Origin: Sequoia sempervirens
Lineage: Eukaryota; Streptophyta; Pinopsida; Cupressales; Cupressaceae
Length of the DNA stretch: 64,000 nucleotides
Direction of reading: 5' to 3'
Assembly: GCA_007258455.2 (NCBI GenBank)
Contig: VDFB02047230.1
Coordinates: 156,097,413-156,161,412, forward strand
Shown here: positions 11,450-22,101 of the stretch, in pieces
How positions within the stretch are numbered: the first letter of the stretch is position 1
How the letters are laid out: every line of letters starts with the position of its first letter
Notes under the pieces: generated by a model
Database searches by the model: none
Told to the model about the DNA's origin: nothing
What the model saw: the letters and a program-made list of their open reading frames with translations, nothing else
Made by a program: the position numbers and the translations under genes

Positions 11450-12751
11450 AATCACCTTGTTCATGCAAGTAGCTTGATTATGAGGCTGATTGCAGGGATA
11501 GCACCATACATAATCTTGTGCTAAATTGTTCTCTATTAGCATCAGCTCTTTTGAAGAGCTAGTAGTAGTTGGATTAAATGGTTGATTAGGCCTAAAGTTA
11601 AAATTCCTCCTCTATCCCTGGTAATCAGCTTGATAAGCATGCCTATTTGCTTGAAATGATGATTGATTAGGCCTGAAATCTTGACATTGCTAGTTTTTAA
11701 GATTTACCAATTTGTTACTCACAATTTGTAGTAACTTGGCCATTTTTTGTTGGTCATTTATTAGCTATTGTTGGGTATCTTTAAGACCTTGCAAATCAGA
11801 ATTTGTTGGAACAACATTATTTTGTACTGATGTTTGGAAATCTAAGGCTAGAATAGCATGTATAGTGGCTATTGGAGGTATTTGAATGGGCATAAATGGT
11901 TGTACCTCTAAAAAAATTGGCACAGGGGGTCTTGGGGCAATTTTACCAGGTTGTATAAGGTTGTTTTCAACTCTAATAGCGATGTCATATGTTGCTAGTA
12001 ATGTTAACCCACCCATAGACTGTATCATTAAAGAAATATCACTATGCAATGATTTGAGGTAATACAAAAAAGCATGGTTAGGGGTTGGCCTTACCGTTAC
12101 TGGAATTCAATCCCATGTCCTTTGAAATTTGAAATTAAATTTCATCATATGTTCTTGTGGTACTCTCTTTATAGTCGTAATTTGTTCAACTAGAGATAAA
12201 TGATCGAACTTATCTAAAAATTGCTTGGTCAATTTGTCTCCTAAATCATTTCATGTCGGGACGCTATTGACTGGTAAGCAACGAAACCACTGAAGCACTT
12301 TCCCCTTGAATGATGCTGCTAAAAACCTCAAAGCTACATTCTCCTGAATCACATGATGAAATCCACATAGCAAGGCTATGTCTCTAATATGTTAAATGGG
12401 CATAGTCTGATCCTCACCAGTAAAGAAGGGAAAACTTTTGAGTGTTACTATTGGTATAACATCATGTTGAGCTAGATCTAATGGGCTACCCCCATTAAAT
12501 GGAACAAAAGCATGCACTCTAGCCATTAGAGTTGCTATTGTTCTTAGATTTACAACTTTTACAAGTGAAGCTGGTACTCTGTAACTTGGCGAAGCTAAAA
12601 ATGAACTTGGTTGCCTTGCTAACGATCTGCCTCTTCTTCTTGATGTGTAAACTAATGGTTTTGCTCTTTGAATCAGAGAAATTGATTGCTTTCTTGAAGG
12701 CTTACCAGGTGTTCCCTTGGCTATCCTTCCTATTCTCTTCGGCGAAGACAA
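11450..12751 (-). pseudogene. gag of the large Ty3 element
   Basis: The presumed start is the Met at 12751 (MSSPKRIGRIAKGTPGK, basic). The capsid region follows with FTGEDQTMPI, VLQWFRCLP, DKFDHLSLVEQITTIKR and FYYLKSLHSDISLMIQSMGG, matching the plant retrotransposon gag domain. A zinc-knuckle-like CYPCNQPHNQATC is encoded at about 11460-11510. In-frame stops lie near 12245 and 12110 and after 11765. The protein would form virus-like particles; this copy is broken. Confidence 0.8.
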
Positions 12752-12766
12752 CTACAAATACTTAAA

Positions 12767-12966
12767 CAAAGAAGACCTTGTTGTCTGAATATTTCTCATA
12801 AGCTATTTACACTTGATCTGCTACAAACTGAGAAACGAAGTTGCCAGGTATATGAAAATAATCCTCTCAAAGGTTGAAATACTATTGTATATACCAAACA
12901 ATAGCTTGAATTGTAAAATTCTTACTCTGAAAAGTGATTCAGAGACCCACCGGGCCTGCCAAAAAC
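12767..12966 (-). other. leader between gag and right LTR
   Basis: On the minus strand the LTR is followed by GTTTT and then TGGCAGGCCCGGTGGGTC. This begins with TGG like a primer-binding site, but I cannot match it confidently to a tRNA 3' end; a loose similarity to a tRNA-Lys site exists. No polypurine run is present. Confidence 0.35.
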
Positions 12967-15900
12967 TATTGTCAATCAGATTGCACCTAAACGCTTGAAT
13001 GGTTAAATTCAACAATCTATTGAAACATTGGATCAAACTCAGGTTGTGGGTGACCTATAATGAGATTGAACCTCCAGATTCTAGGCCGGCTTCCTATATG
13101 ATTCTCAAATTATTGGCTGGTAACTTACTGGGAAAAAGGATAGAATAACTATTGCTAAATGTGAGAAATTGTAAATTGAAGGTAATGCACCTAATTGATA
13201 AAGATCTGCAGTTTTGATTCACAATAAACCTCAGAAAACTAATCACACAAGTCAATTTTGATAGTTTCACCACAAAAATTGATTCTAAGGAAGGCTTGAA
13301 TGAATCACCTTTGAAGGAAAACAGGGTTTTCACAGCAAAGAAGAATATTATTCATTTACACAAACTTAGACCTGTGATTTAAACTATTCGAATGCATGTA
13401 AATATAAATGAGACAGACTTTAAAGGTTTTGATATTTAAACACAATAAAAATTCATCAAATCATTCATAAAGACAAACAAATGACAAGGAAGACTTTGAT
13501 TTCACTGCAATTTGAAGGAATCTTTTGCAAAAAGACACAAGTAAACCTGTAAAGACTGCTGCAATATCTATTAAACTTTGAAAACTGAGTTACAAGACAA
13601 TTCACTTTGCAAAATGCAAAGGCTAAATAACAAGAACCAAAATGAAAAAGATAAACGTTTTCAATATATACAATGAGAATGCACTTCAAAGTACATGAAC
13701 ATGAAACTAAAAGTCAATTTCAGTGAAAAAGTGATAACTCCAAGGTGAAATCCAAGCAGAAGCAAAAATCCCTAAAAATAAGGTTCAAACTAATGCAAAA
13801 ATGAGTGAACTTAGTCTCGAACTCGTAGTCATAAAGCATGCAATTGATCTGTAACTCAAACTAAACTGGAAATCTCTGAACGTGAACCAAAACATGCAAA
13901 AATATTTCTTGCTTTAATCAACTCACCCATGATAATGTAAAATCCATACTTGCATGATAAATCTTTAGTCAACAATTTGATATTAACCTGTCCTCTAGTT
14001 AGCTTTACTTGTATATGCATGGATCTTCTAATTAGCTCAACTTCACATAACGTCCTTTATTTGTATTTTAAGATGATGAATTAATTAAATGATTTAGAAT
14101 GCATCATTTAATTAATTCATTTACATTGAATAATACAAATAAGAGATAAAGAATAACATTAAGTTGAGTTAATCAGATGTGATCTTCATCTCACATCCTC
14201 ATATACCCACTTAGCATATATTTGATAAAATTATGCATCCTCCATTAAATAAATATAAGCTGACCACTATACACTATTGAAATAACACTATAATCGACCC
14301 TATCAACAATATTGAAATAAACACTATGGCATATATTTTGCACTTTCAGCTCTAAGTGTTTATGAGAAAAACTGACCACACCATCATTAGGCTCATAGAC
14401 TTAAAAGTCATGGCCACGGGGAATAAAACATAAATGATTTTTCATTCAAAATATAGTCAAAATGTAAACCATCGAACTATGCCAAAAGAGAAAATAAGGA
14501 ACCCTAAAATCATAATGTCATTCTCTTGACTTTGGAGAAGCTTCACGAAGAAGCTGTCAGCCACCATGGAGTAGCATTTGAACTTGAACTTGATGATTTC
14601 TCTATTGAATCTGATGATTTTTCAAAGATCTTGAACATAAAATGTAAGATGAAGCTCATTTTGTTGCAAATTTGAGTATTCTCAAGCATTTGAATGCATT
14701 TTTGAGGCTTTAAGGGCGCGGCTGTACATAATATTCTCTGACATATCTCTTTGTGTTAATCTATTTGTGTTAATCTATGCATCTTGCTTGCTCTGGCCAC
14801 CATGCAAGCTGGGTTTATATATAAAACAAGGCTCAAACTCAACTCAGTCGCGGCCAATCTGGTCATCTACAGGCGTAAATGGTAAGTTTCCATTGTCTCT
14901 TTGCTTCCTTCTTAAAATAAAAGCTTTTGAAAGATTTTACTTGGAATGGTAAATACTTATGAGTCTTCAGACAACGGCCATGCTTTTCTTGACTTGGATA
15001 CTTTGAAACAACTGTATTATAATCATAGCCCTTATATTTCTCCTGAACATTTCTATTTCTGAGCATATATCTGAATACCCCATTGCATTTGCATCCCATC
15101 TTCTGGGTATTATGTAAACTTTTGAACAAAAGGCTGAAGTTTCCTCCAGCTTCTATTTCTGAACACCCATTCATTTTATATGGACGCCATATTTCTAGAT
15201 TTTGTTCTTTAAAACTGTGTACATAAACTCTTTGGCCATGCTTACTTTGTCTTCACCTAGGTATTCACAATTTATTGCAAACTCAAAGGGTTCATCTGAA
15301 ACTTACATGTCTTTTAAATATTCTGGAAAATTTGATGTGACCTTTGATGGAATCTGAACCTTGCATATAACCTCGAATTTTGGCTTCACAAAACTCTCTT
15401 CAGTTGCACATTTGAACAAATAATATTGGTGTAAAAAATTGAAAACAGTGACAAACCTATGTGATATTGATTGAAACCTTTCTTTTCCTCTCTTGGAGTA
15501 AAGCATTATCACCGTTTTCATATTCCACAACTGCTTCTTTTATTTATTTATATTATGGATTGCTGGTATGAGATTACCAATCTATTCATTGACTTTACTC
15601 CATGATTGCTCCCATCTGGAAATGCTACTATTATTGTAGATACATCATTTATTCTTGAGAGCACACCTGTTGCTGCAACACTGTTATTGATGCTCTTCAT
15701 CACACTGTCACATTGTATTGTTTTTTTTTCAAGAATTTAATTTTTGTTGCACTAATGACTGTCAATGCCATGTTTTTTCAGAAATATGCATTTGTTACTT
15801 ATTACTGAAAATTAATGACCGTCCTTTGAGATTTTGACAATTCGAAACATTTTAATTTTACCAGTTGTATCAGCATTTTGTTCATGACTATCCTTGACAT

Positions 15901-17653
15901 TGTCACTCCATTGTTCCTTGTATAATGCTCTTGACATCTTTTGAGTATCTTCTAAGGTATGGCAATGTGTTGTTCATTTAATGATAGTTGGTTCTCATTC
16001 TCCATGACTGCACCAATATAAATCTGTACTTTGATGCTGCTACAGATTACCTCTATTAATTCTTCTTGTTTGATGTCTCGCTTTTGATTTAATTCCATTA
16101 CATTAACTTGAATATATAGGCTGAATCTCCATTTTGATCTGGTTACTATCTCTTTTTTATTATGATGCTGAGAATTCACTACTCCCCTGCTACTTTGATC
16201 TGGCACTTGTAATATGTATGCCTGTTTGATAAATGATGATGCTTCATTTTGCATAGTTAAATTCCATTGTACTTCATATATATCTTCCATTATTGATTTG
16301 TACCTTACGAGCATGTCCATGACTGGTAACAATTGTGACTATCATTTGCTATTAAGTCCATGTCATGGATATTGTTAAATTTGAACTTTCTCTTAGCTCT
16401 ATTAGTAGCAGTTGAATGCTTATCCTTCTAGACTCATGACTTAATAAACTGCATGCAACAATATGATTAAGGCATTACCCTGTAGCATAATCCTTCTTCC
16501 TTACTGTGAGCATATGAAACTTTGAAAATCATACATAAAGTTATCTTCAAATCTACAATCTCTCTTTAATCAGCCATTATTGAGAGAGTTCACTGAATTC
16601 TTGTCTTCAAAACTGCCCTTTGCCATTGAAACTAGTTGTCCTTCTAGATGACTACTCTTTTATGATAATGCTCTGTTTCTCAAAGTCTCTTTCAAACTAT
16701 GTATGAATCTTGAGTTCTTAGAAAACAATTTAAAATAATTGATACTTTGTTCTCCCTTCAATATAAAAGAACTCAATACCTTACTGAGATGCAAAAGTGT
16801 GTGCAAGGTAGAGTTGAAACAAAGATAACAAATGAAATATGGCTGCTTTATGAATCTCTTATTGGTTACAACAACTTTTCTTAATGATTGTAATTGATAT
16901 CGATGACTCTCATGTGTAATTAGAGAGCGTCCTTCTAATATGTCGGGCTCTATCCTTGTGGGAGCTCATTTTACTCCACATATCTGATGAAAAATAATCA
17001 CGAACATGATGAACCTGTTCCTGCACATTGAAACAAACATGTTGTCAAAATAAAAGAAGTTGAAAGCTTCCATTGAGTTATGTTTTTCTTGATTATCAGC
17101 CTTTCATCTGGTGAATGCTTGATTTAATGCAAATTACATTCCTATTGGTAGCGTAGGCGTAAGGTAGAATGTAATTAATCATTGCTTAGAGTACACCTCT
17201 AACACCATTCCTTTATAACTTTGCAGGTTCATGGAGCAAGGAAATGAGGTTGCTGAAGCTTGGAGACGCGACGACTGAAGACACCAACGAAAGTGATTCA
17301 TCATTATAGGAAATGATGAATTGCTCCTCTTCTTTACGCTTATGTTATTTTTAGTAGTGTATTTTTTCCTTGAATTTTTTATTCATCATTTGATTGTTAT
17401 AATCAAATTCAATTACTCTCACAGCTTGTGCGAGATTCAACGTTTTTACAAAATGAATAAAAGGCATTACTATGCAAATTTTTCAATATTCTATTTCAAA
17501 TACTTGCACAATAAAACTGTGATTCAAATGTAAATTGATCTCAATGATGATCTATGAATACTTAATCAACAAAACTTCAAAAATTTTGTACCTATCAATG
17601 ATGAACTTGATTCAGCTCTACTTGTTTGAGCTCGTAGTGAAAATTAGGTAACA
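12967..17653. repeat. long terminal repeat, right copy
   Basis: 4687 bp, co-linear with 1715-6353. It carries a ~37-bp extra segment just after the donor-like site at 14882 and many scattered single-base differences. It is the 5' LTR if gag-pol orientation is used. It has the same foldback (14031-14173) and TATA/splice-like signals as the left copy. Confidence 0.9.
14031..14173. repeat. foldback (hairpin) inside right LTR
   Basis: Same structure as 2778-2920: an 18-bp perfect stem (14076-14093 with 14103-14120) inside a longer imperfect inverted repeat. Confidence 0.8.
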
Positions 17654-17658
17654 GTGAC
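17654..17658. repeat. target-site duplication, right (GTGAC)
   Basis: Matches 1710-1714 across the inserted element. Confidence 0.85.
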
Positions 17659-18164
17659 ATTATCAGGTAGGTTATTTTGGAGGAGAGACAATTGGTGGTC
17701 AATTTTGGTTAGTGACAAAATTAGCATCATCTAATGGGGGCTCATTATCAAAGTGGTCCTCATTGTGAGACATGTAGAGTGGGACATCGTGTTGGGTGGA
17801 TGATAATGGAGGAAGGAAGATAGGGTAATGAAAGAAGGAAGAGTAAGGAATATACATGGATAGGCTTAGATGAGGGTTCTTATAAGATATAATATATGAG
17901 TAAGGGATAGTCAAAGAGGGAAGGATATTGATTTCTATTAAAGAACAATAAAAATGATTCATTCTTATATACTATAGCAAATTTGAGTAGAAAAATGTAG
18001 ATTTTTTTTTATTTTTGGTGAAAATAAAATGCAAAGATAATAGTGAACTAAATGGACACTAACCTTATCATGATAAGGTCTATATGTTGTGACTATGTTT
18101 ATGTTTACTCAAAAAGAAGTTTTGTTGAATGTTGAAAATTTTAAAAAATCAATGTAAATTTAAT
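17659..18164. repeat. tandem unit A, right part
   Basis: Continues the unit begun at 1062 and matches 18820-19320. It contains an 87-codon minus-strand ORF (17699-17962, MNHFYCSLIEIN...) that is conserved in length and mostly in sequence in the second unit (18859-19122, MNHFCCSLIEIN...). The product is unrecognised. Confidence 0.8.
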
Positions 18165-19320
18165 TAAAGTTATGAGGAGAAGATTTATGGGGGGGGGTGG
18201 TTGGAAGTTATGAGGAGAGTGGAAAAAAGGATCTCTCTCAAAGGATGAAGATGAAGATTGAGACGAGGAAGGAGGTGAATGAACAAATAGCATTGCATTA
18301 TTGATATTTCTTGAACTAGTGGTAAATGTTAGGGTTAAGGGTATCAGTTGGGACATTGAGAGTAGAAGGTGGAATTTTTTCATGTTTTGATAAGAATGTG
18401 GCTAGGGCTGTGAGGTTAATGGTAGGATATTAGAGGGAATGGCAATAGTGGTAGAAGATAATCAACATAAGTGAAGGGTAAGGGTTGAAAGAGTGGAAAA
18501 TAGGGGCAAGAGGTAAATCAATTAATTAAAGGGACATGATTATAGTTAAAATGAGGAATGGAGAGAGACATAAATGGTACGAGTGTGGGTTAGATGAGAA
18601 GCATTAGGCATAAAAATTTAGGTGAAGGAATATTGAGTGGTAGGAAAAAGAAAAGAGGTTGGCTAGAAAAGAGGGATGAAAGTAGTAGAATTAGACTATA
18701 AAGGGACATGAATGTGGATAATATATCCTCTACCTTGTAGTATCTCTAGCTCCCCAAGATGGGTGATGATGATATTTCTCAAGGTGTATGTAAGTGATGA
18801 TATTTAGGATTAGGTGACATTATCAGGTAGGCTATTTTGGAGGAGAGACAAATGGTGGTCAATTTTGGTGAGTAACAAAATTAGCATCATCTAATGGGGG
18901 TTCATTATCGAAGTGGTCATCATTGTGAGACATGTAGAGTGGGACATCGTGTGGGGTGGATGATAATGGAGGAAGGAAGGTAGTGTAATGAAAGAAGGAA
19001 GAGTAAGGAAGATACATGGATAGGCTTAGATGAGGGTTATTATAAGAGATAATGCATGAGGAGGGGATAGTCAAAGAGGGAAGGATATTGATTTCTATTA
19101 GAGAACAACAAAAATGATTCATTCTTATATACTATAGTAAATTTGAATAGAAAAATATAGATTTTTTAAATTTTTGGTAAAAATAAAATACAAAGATAAT
19201 AGTGTACTAAATGGACACTAACCTAATCGTGATAAGGTCTATATGTTGTGACTATGTTTATGTTTACTCAAAAAGAAGTTTTGTTGAATGGTGACAAAAT
19301 TAAAAAAAAATGTAAATTTA
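18165..19320. repeat. tandem unit B (uninterrupted)
   Basis: A second, complete copy of the ~1.16 kb unit, without the LTR element. It supplies the pre-insertion sequence TTAGGTGACATTATCAGG at about 18810. The minus-strand ORFs at 18859-19122 (87 codons) and 18141-18383 (serine-rich) have counterparts in unit A. I do not recognise a family; it may be the remains of a transposon. Confidence 0.8.
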
Positions 19321-19371
19321 ACTAATTGATGTACATTAGAATAATAGTTTGTAATTTAGAGAGAAAAAATC

Positions 19372-20330
19372 TTTTTTTTTTTGATGTATAAGAAATTATA
19401 TTAGATACCAAAAAAGTATACAATTCATCTGCAATGCAGGGTATGAAATTTAGAGTTCCCCTTCAAACCCACATGTCCATCTACCCTTGGAAGGCCATAT
19501 GCAACCATCCCAAAATTAGCAAAAAATAACAACAAAACGAAGAGCTACCTCCTAAGCTTGAACTACCAAACCAACCACTACCAAACACCAACAAAGAAAC
19601 CAACATATACTTAAACTGAAAGACATCTATGTCATATAAAGACTCAAACATCATACCCACATCCCAAAACATAATCATACCCGACACCCTAAGTATTGGC
19701 TAGAAGCCATTCAATTTGGTGAATTGGTCGAATTCCACCATCCAATCAAACCCTTCAACCGACTCCAGTGAAAGCATCTTCTTCAAAAAACTAACACCAT
19801 AGGGTACAATATGGTGATGTCTGACTAGAGCCATACCTTTGAGCTCCAGTAGCAAAGGGTAGACATGAATAACCTTACCCGCCACCTTTACCATTGGAAA
19901 ATCATGGGCCCGAGGCACACCATGACCCAAAAGTGAAGATTTCCGAGCCTCATCCAAACCACCTAGAATCTCGCTTTTGAAGAGCTTGCAGATAATTGTC
20001 TTTGCTTCGGCCTTAGGAGTCCTCACATCCAACATCGACGACAAAAATTGAGAAGCGATATGGTTATTAACCTTGAAGGTCTCTCAATTTTTCAAGAAAT
20101 CCTACCCAAAATCATTTTGACGACAACCACCACTTGTGGATCAATCCTCAGAAGTATCTGCTCAACCATTGGTCAATTATGTGCTTGAAAGTCGTTTATC
20201 GCACCTTGCAATCAAGTTGTATGGGGGTATCCTGACCAATGCTAACCACAGCCTCAAACGAAATCTCCACAATAAATTTGGAGCATTCCACCATGACTGA
20301 ACTTAAAGCAAACTGTTGAGCTAGCGAAGA
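19372..20330 (-). mobile_element. probable 3' portion of a LINE with poly(A)-type tail
   Basis: Eleven T residues at 19372-19382 read on the minus strand as a poly(A) tail after TTTCTTATACATC, a style common at plant L1 3' ends. Upstream on the minus strand are decayed frames: a 114-codon stretch at 19700-20044 (MSSMLDVRTPKAEAKTI...) and an aromatic-rich stretch at 19481-19687. They are not recognisable as a domain. This may be the 3' end of the LINE at 22102-27957, separated by the DNA at 20331-22050, or an independent copy. Confidence 0.4.
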
Positions 20331-22050
20331 TGATGATAATTTTCCTAGCCAGAGTTATTTAATGAAAGTGTTTCCATCAAGTTTATTACACTATGCATAT
20401 ACGAGTGTACGCAGCTAGATTACCTACACACCGTCCATTTGTCCAAGATCGAGCTGCTAATCCATTGTCCTTTTCCAACTAGGGTTATGACCATGGTAAG
20501 TCTAGATCATTGGGGTGGAAATCATGATTACCTTGGATGCCAAATACCTAGGTACACTGTTCAATTATCCTTTTTAATTATCAACCTTCAAGTAGCTATA
20601 GAGGGAACAGGCTTGGTACGAACCCACCAAGTTTGAAGCCACCTTAGATTCCACGCAATCTCTGACCCATCAAGTTTCCCCTTTTAACACCTAGTAGTTC
20701 CAATGGTTGATGACCACCCCCGATCAGAACATCGATAAATGTAGTCTTGTGGAGAGATGCCCACCCAACCACCCACTATTGATCACTGATTGTTAGGTGA
20801 TCAATTCTTTCAATGCTATTGATGAGTCCAATTTATGACTCAATTTTGATAGTGTTTATTATCTATTTGTTGTAGTTGTCATAGACTTTGATACTTGGAT
20901 GTTGACATTTTTATTATATTTCCTCAAAACCATAGACATTGGGCATAAGCTATTTTTGTAACCTTTGAATGACATGCTACATGAACTATCTATGTCAATT
21001 TTACATGTGGATTAATGAATGCTACTTTAAGATAGTTACAACTATGCAATTGTTGTGAGTACTAATATTGTTATGCGGATATAATTGGAAGCCTACAAAA
21101 TTGAGGAAGATTCTGCCAACTGGTCATTCACCATGAAGGTCAACAAGGTGATTGTTCAAAGGTCAATGAAGGGAAGACTCTTAGCGAGAGAGAAATTCCT
21201 AGTTTAAATCAAAGAATTATAACCACCTTGTAAATGGTCTTAATTGTTTGTTGAGCGAATATAGGAGTTATTGTTGTGCTAGATCTGTGTTAAGGCAAAC
21301 ATATTTGACCAGATTCCACGCATGCATAACCTCCTCTCCACTTTTCATGCTTTCCCTAAAGTGGCATCCTCCTAATCTGTTGGAGTTGATCGCCTTGCTA
21401 GGTAGTTAGTAGTTTTCTTCCTATAAATAAGACTCAAATGCTCCTTCTTAGGAGGTTGATTAATCTGATGATGTACTCACATTCTTATTTTTTCAAGTAA
21501 TACGGTTATGTTGCTCTATTGTACTTGTGTTTCCCAATGAATAAAATGAAGATATAAGTTCATGCATTTGAGTTTACATTTGTCTTAAGGGATACTCATC
21601 CAAGGGGGCCCACTTGGTGAGCATTCCATTCTTTAGCTTAGTTGTTACTTTTTGTTCAATAATTAGTTAAGAATATGGCACGGTCTGTTCCTATAGCCAC
21701 TATAATTCCATTCTGTGTTTGTTCCTGTAGCCAAAGCATACAAAGTAGTTTCTTGTTTGTTTGCTCATATTTTCATTTTTGTCATGCATTTTAGCTTAGT
21801 ATAGTTCTTGGTTGATGCCTAACATTTATGTCATTTCTTTCCAAGCAATTTACTTTCAACATTATGTCTTTCTTAGTTGTAGGATGAATATGGCTACTTT
21901 GGATTCCTAGTGCACATACCGTGCTAACCCATTTCAAGTCTACATCCCTGGGTTGAAAAGTTAAATACACCTTCATAATGATTGAGATAGCTATTCAGAT
22001 TAGATATCCAATCTTTGAACCGCAACTGTAAGGGCTTAGTTGTTAGATCA
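20331..22050. other. unassigned, LTR-like signals
   Basis: There is no coding sequence. CTATAAATAAGAC near 21420 and AATGAATAAAATG near 21535 look like a TATA box and a polyadenylation region about 115 bp apart on the + strand, as in an LTR. I could not find paired repeats or a target duplication. Confidence 0.3.
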
Positions 22051-22101
22051 TTGTAGGAGGCCAACAGTTATCCCGTTAGCCCCCAAGTTGGAGAGGTGAT
22101 T

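Larger units (their letters stand above)
1715..17653 (-). mobile_element. large Ty3-type (OTA-like) LTR retrotransposon, decayed
   Basis: Two direct repeats of 4.64 and 4.69 kb flank a 6.6 kb internal region encoding, on the minus strand, gag, aspartic protease, an extra RNase H, RT, RNase H and integrase. The RT style (VDFRDLNRA, HYPLP, LDGYSGYNQ, YLDD) and the additional RNase H point to the non-chromodomain OTA (Athila/Tat) group. The coding frames carry many in-frame stops and frameshifts, several consistent with C-to-T decay, so the copy is dead. LTRs differ by roughly a few percent by eye, plus one ~37-bp indel. The 5-bp TSD GTGAC is intact. LTR ends are TA...CA on the + strand (TG...TA on the minus strand). 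Strand is given by the coding region, but several LTR signals point the other way (see findings). Confidence 0.9.

Noticed and set aside
12949..12966. TGGCAGGCCCGGTGGGTC as a minus-strand primer-binding site
   Set aside because: It starts with TGG close to the LTR, but I could not match it well to any tRNA 3' end (only a loose match to a tRNA-Lys site), so it is not called as a feature.
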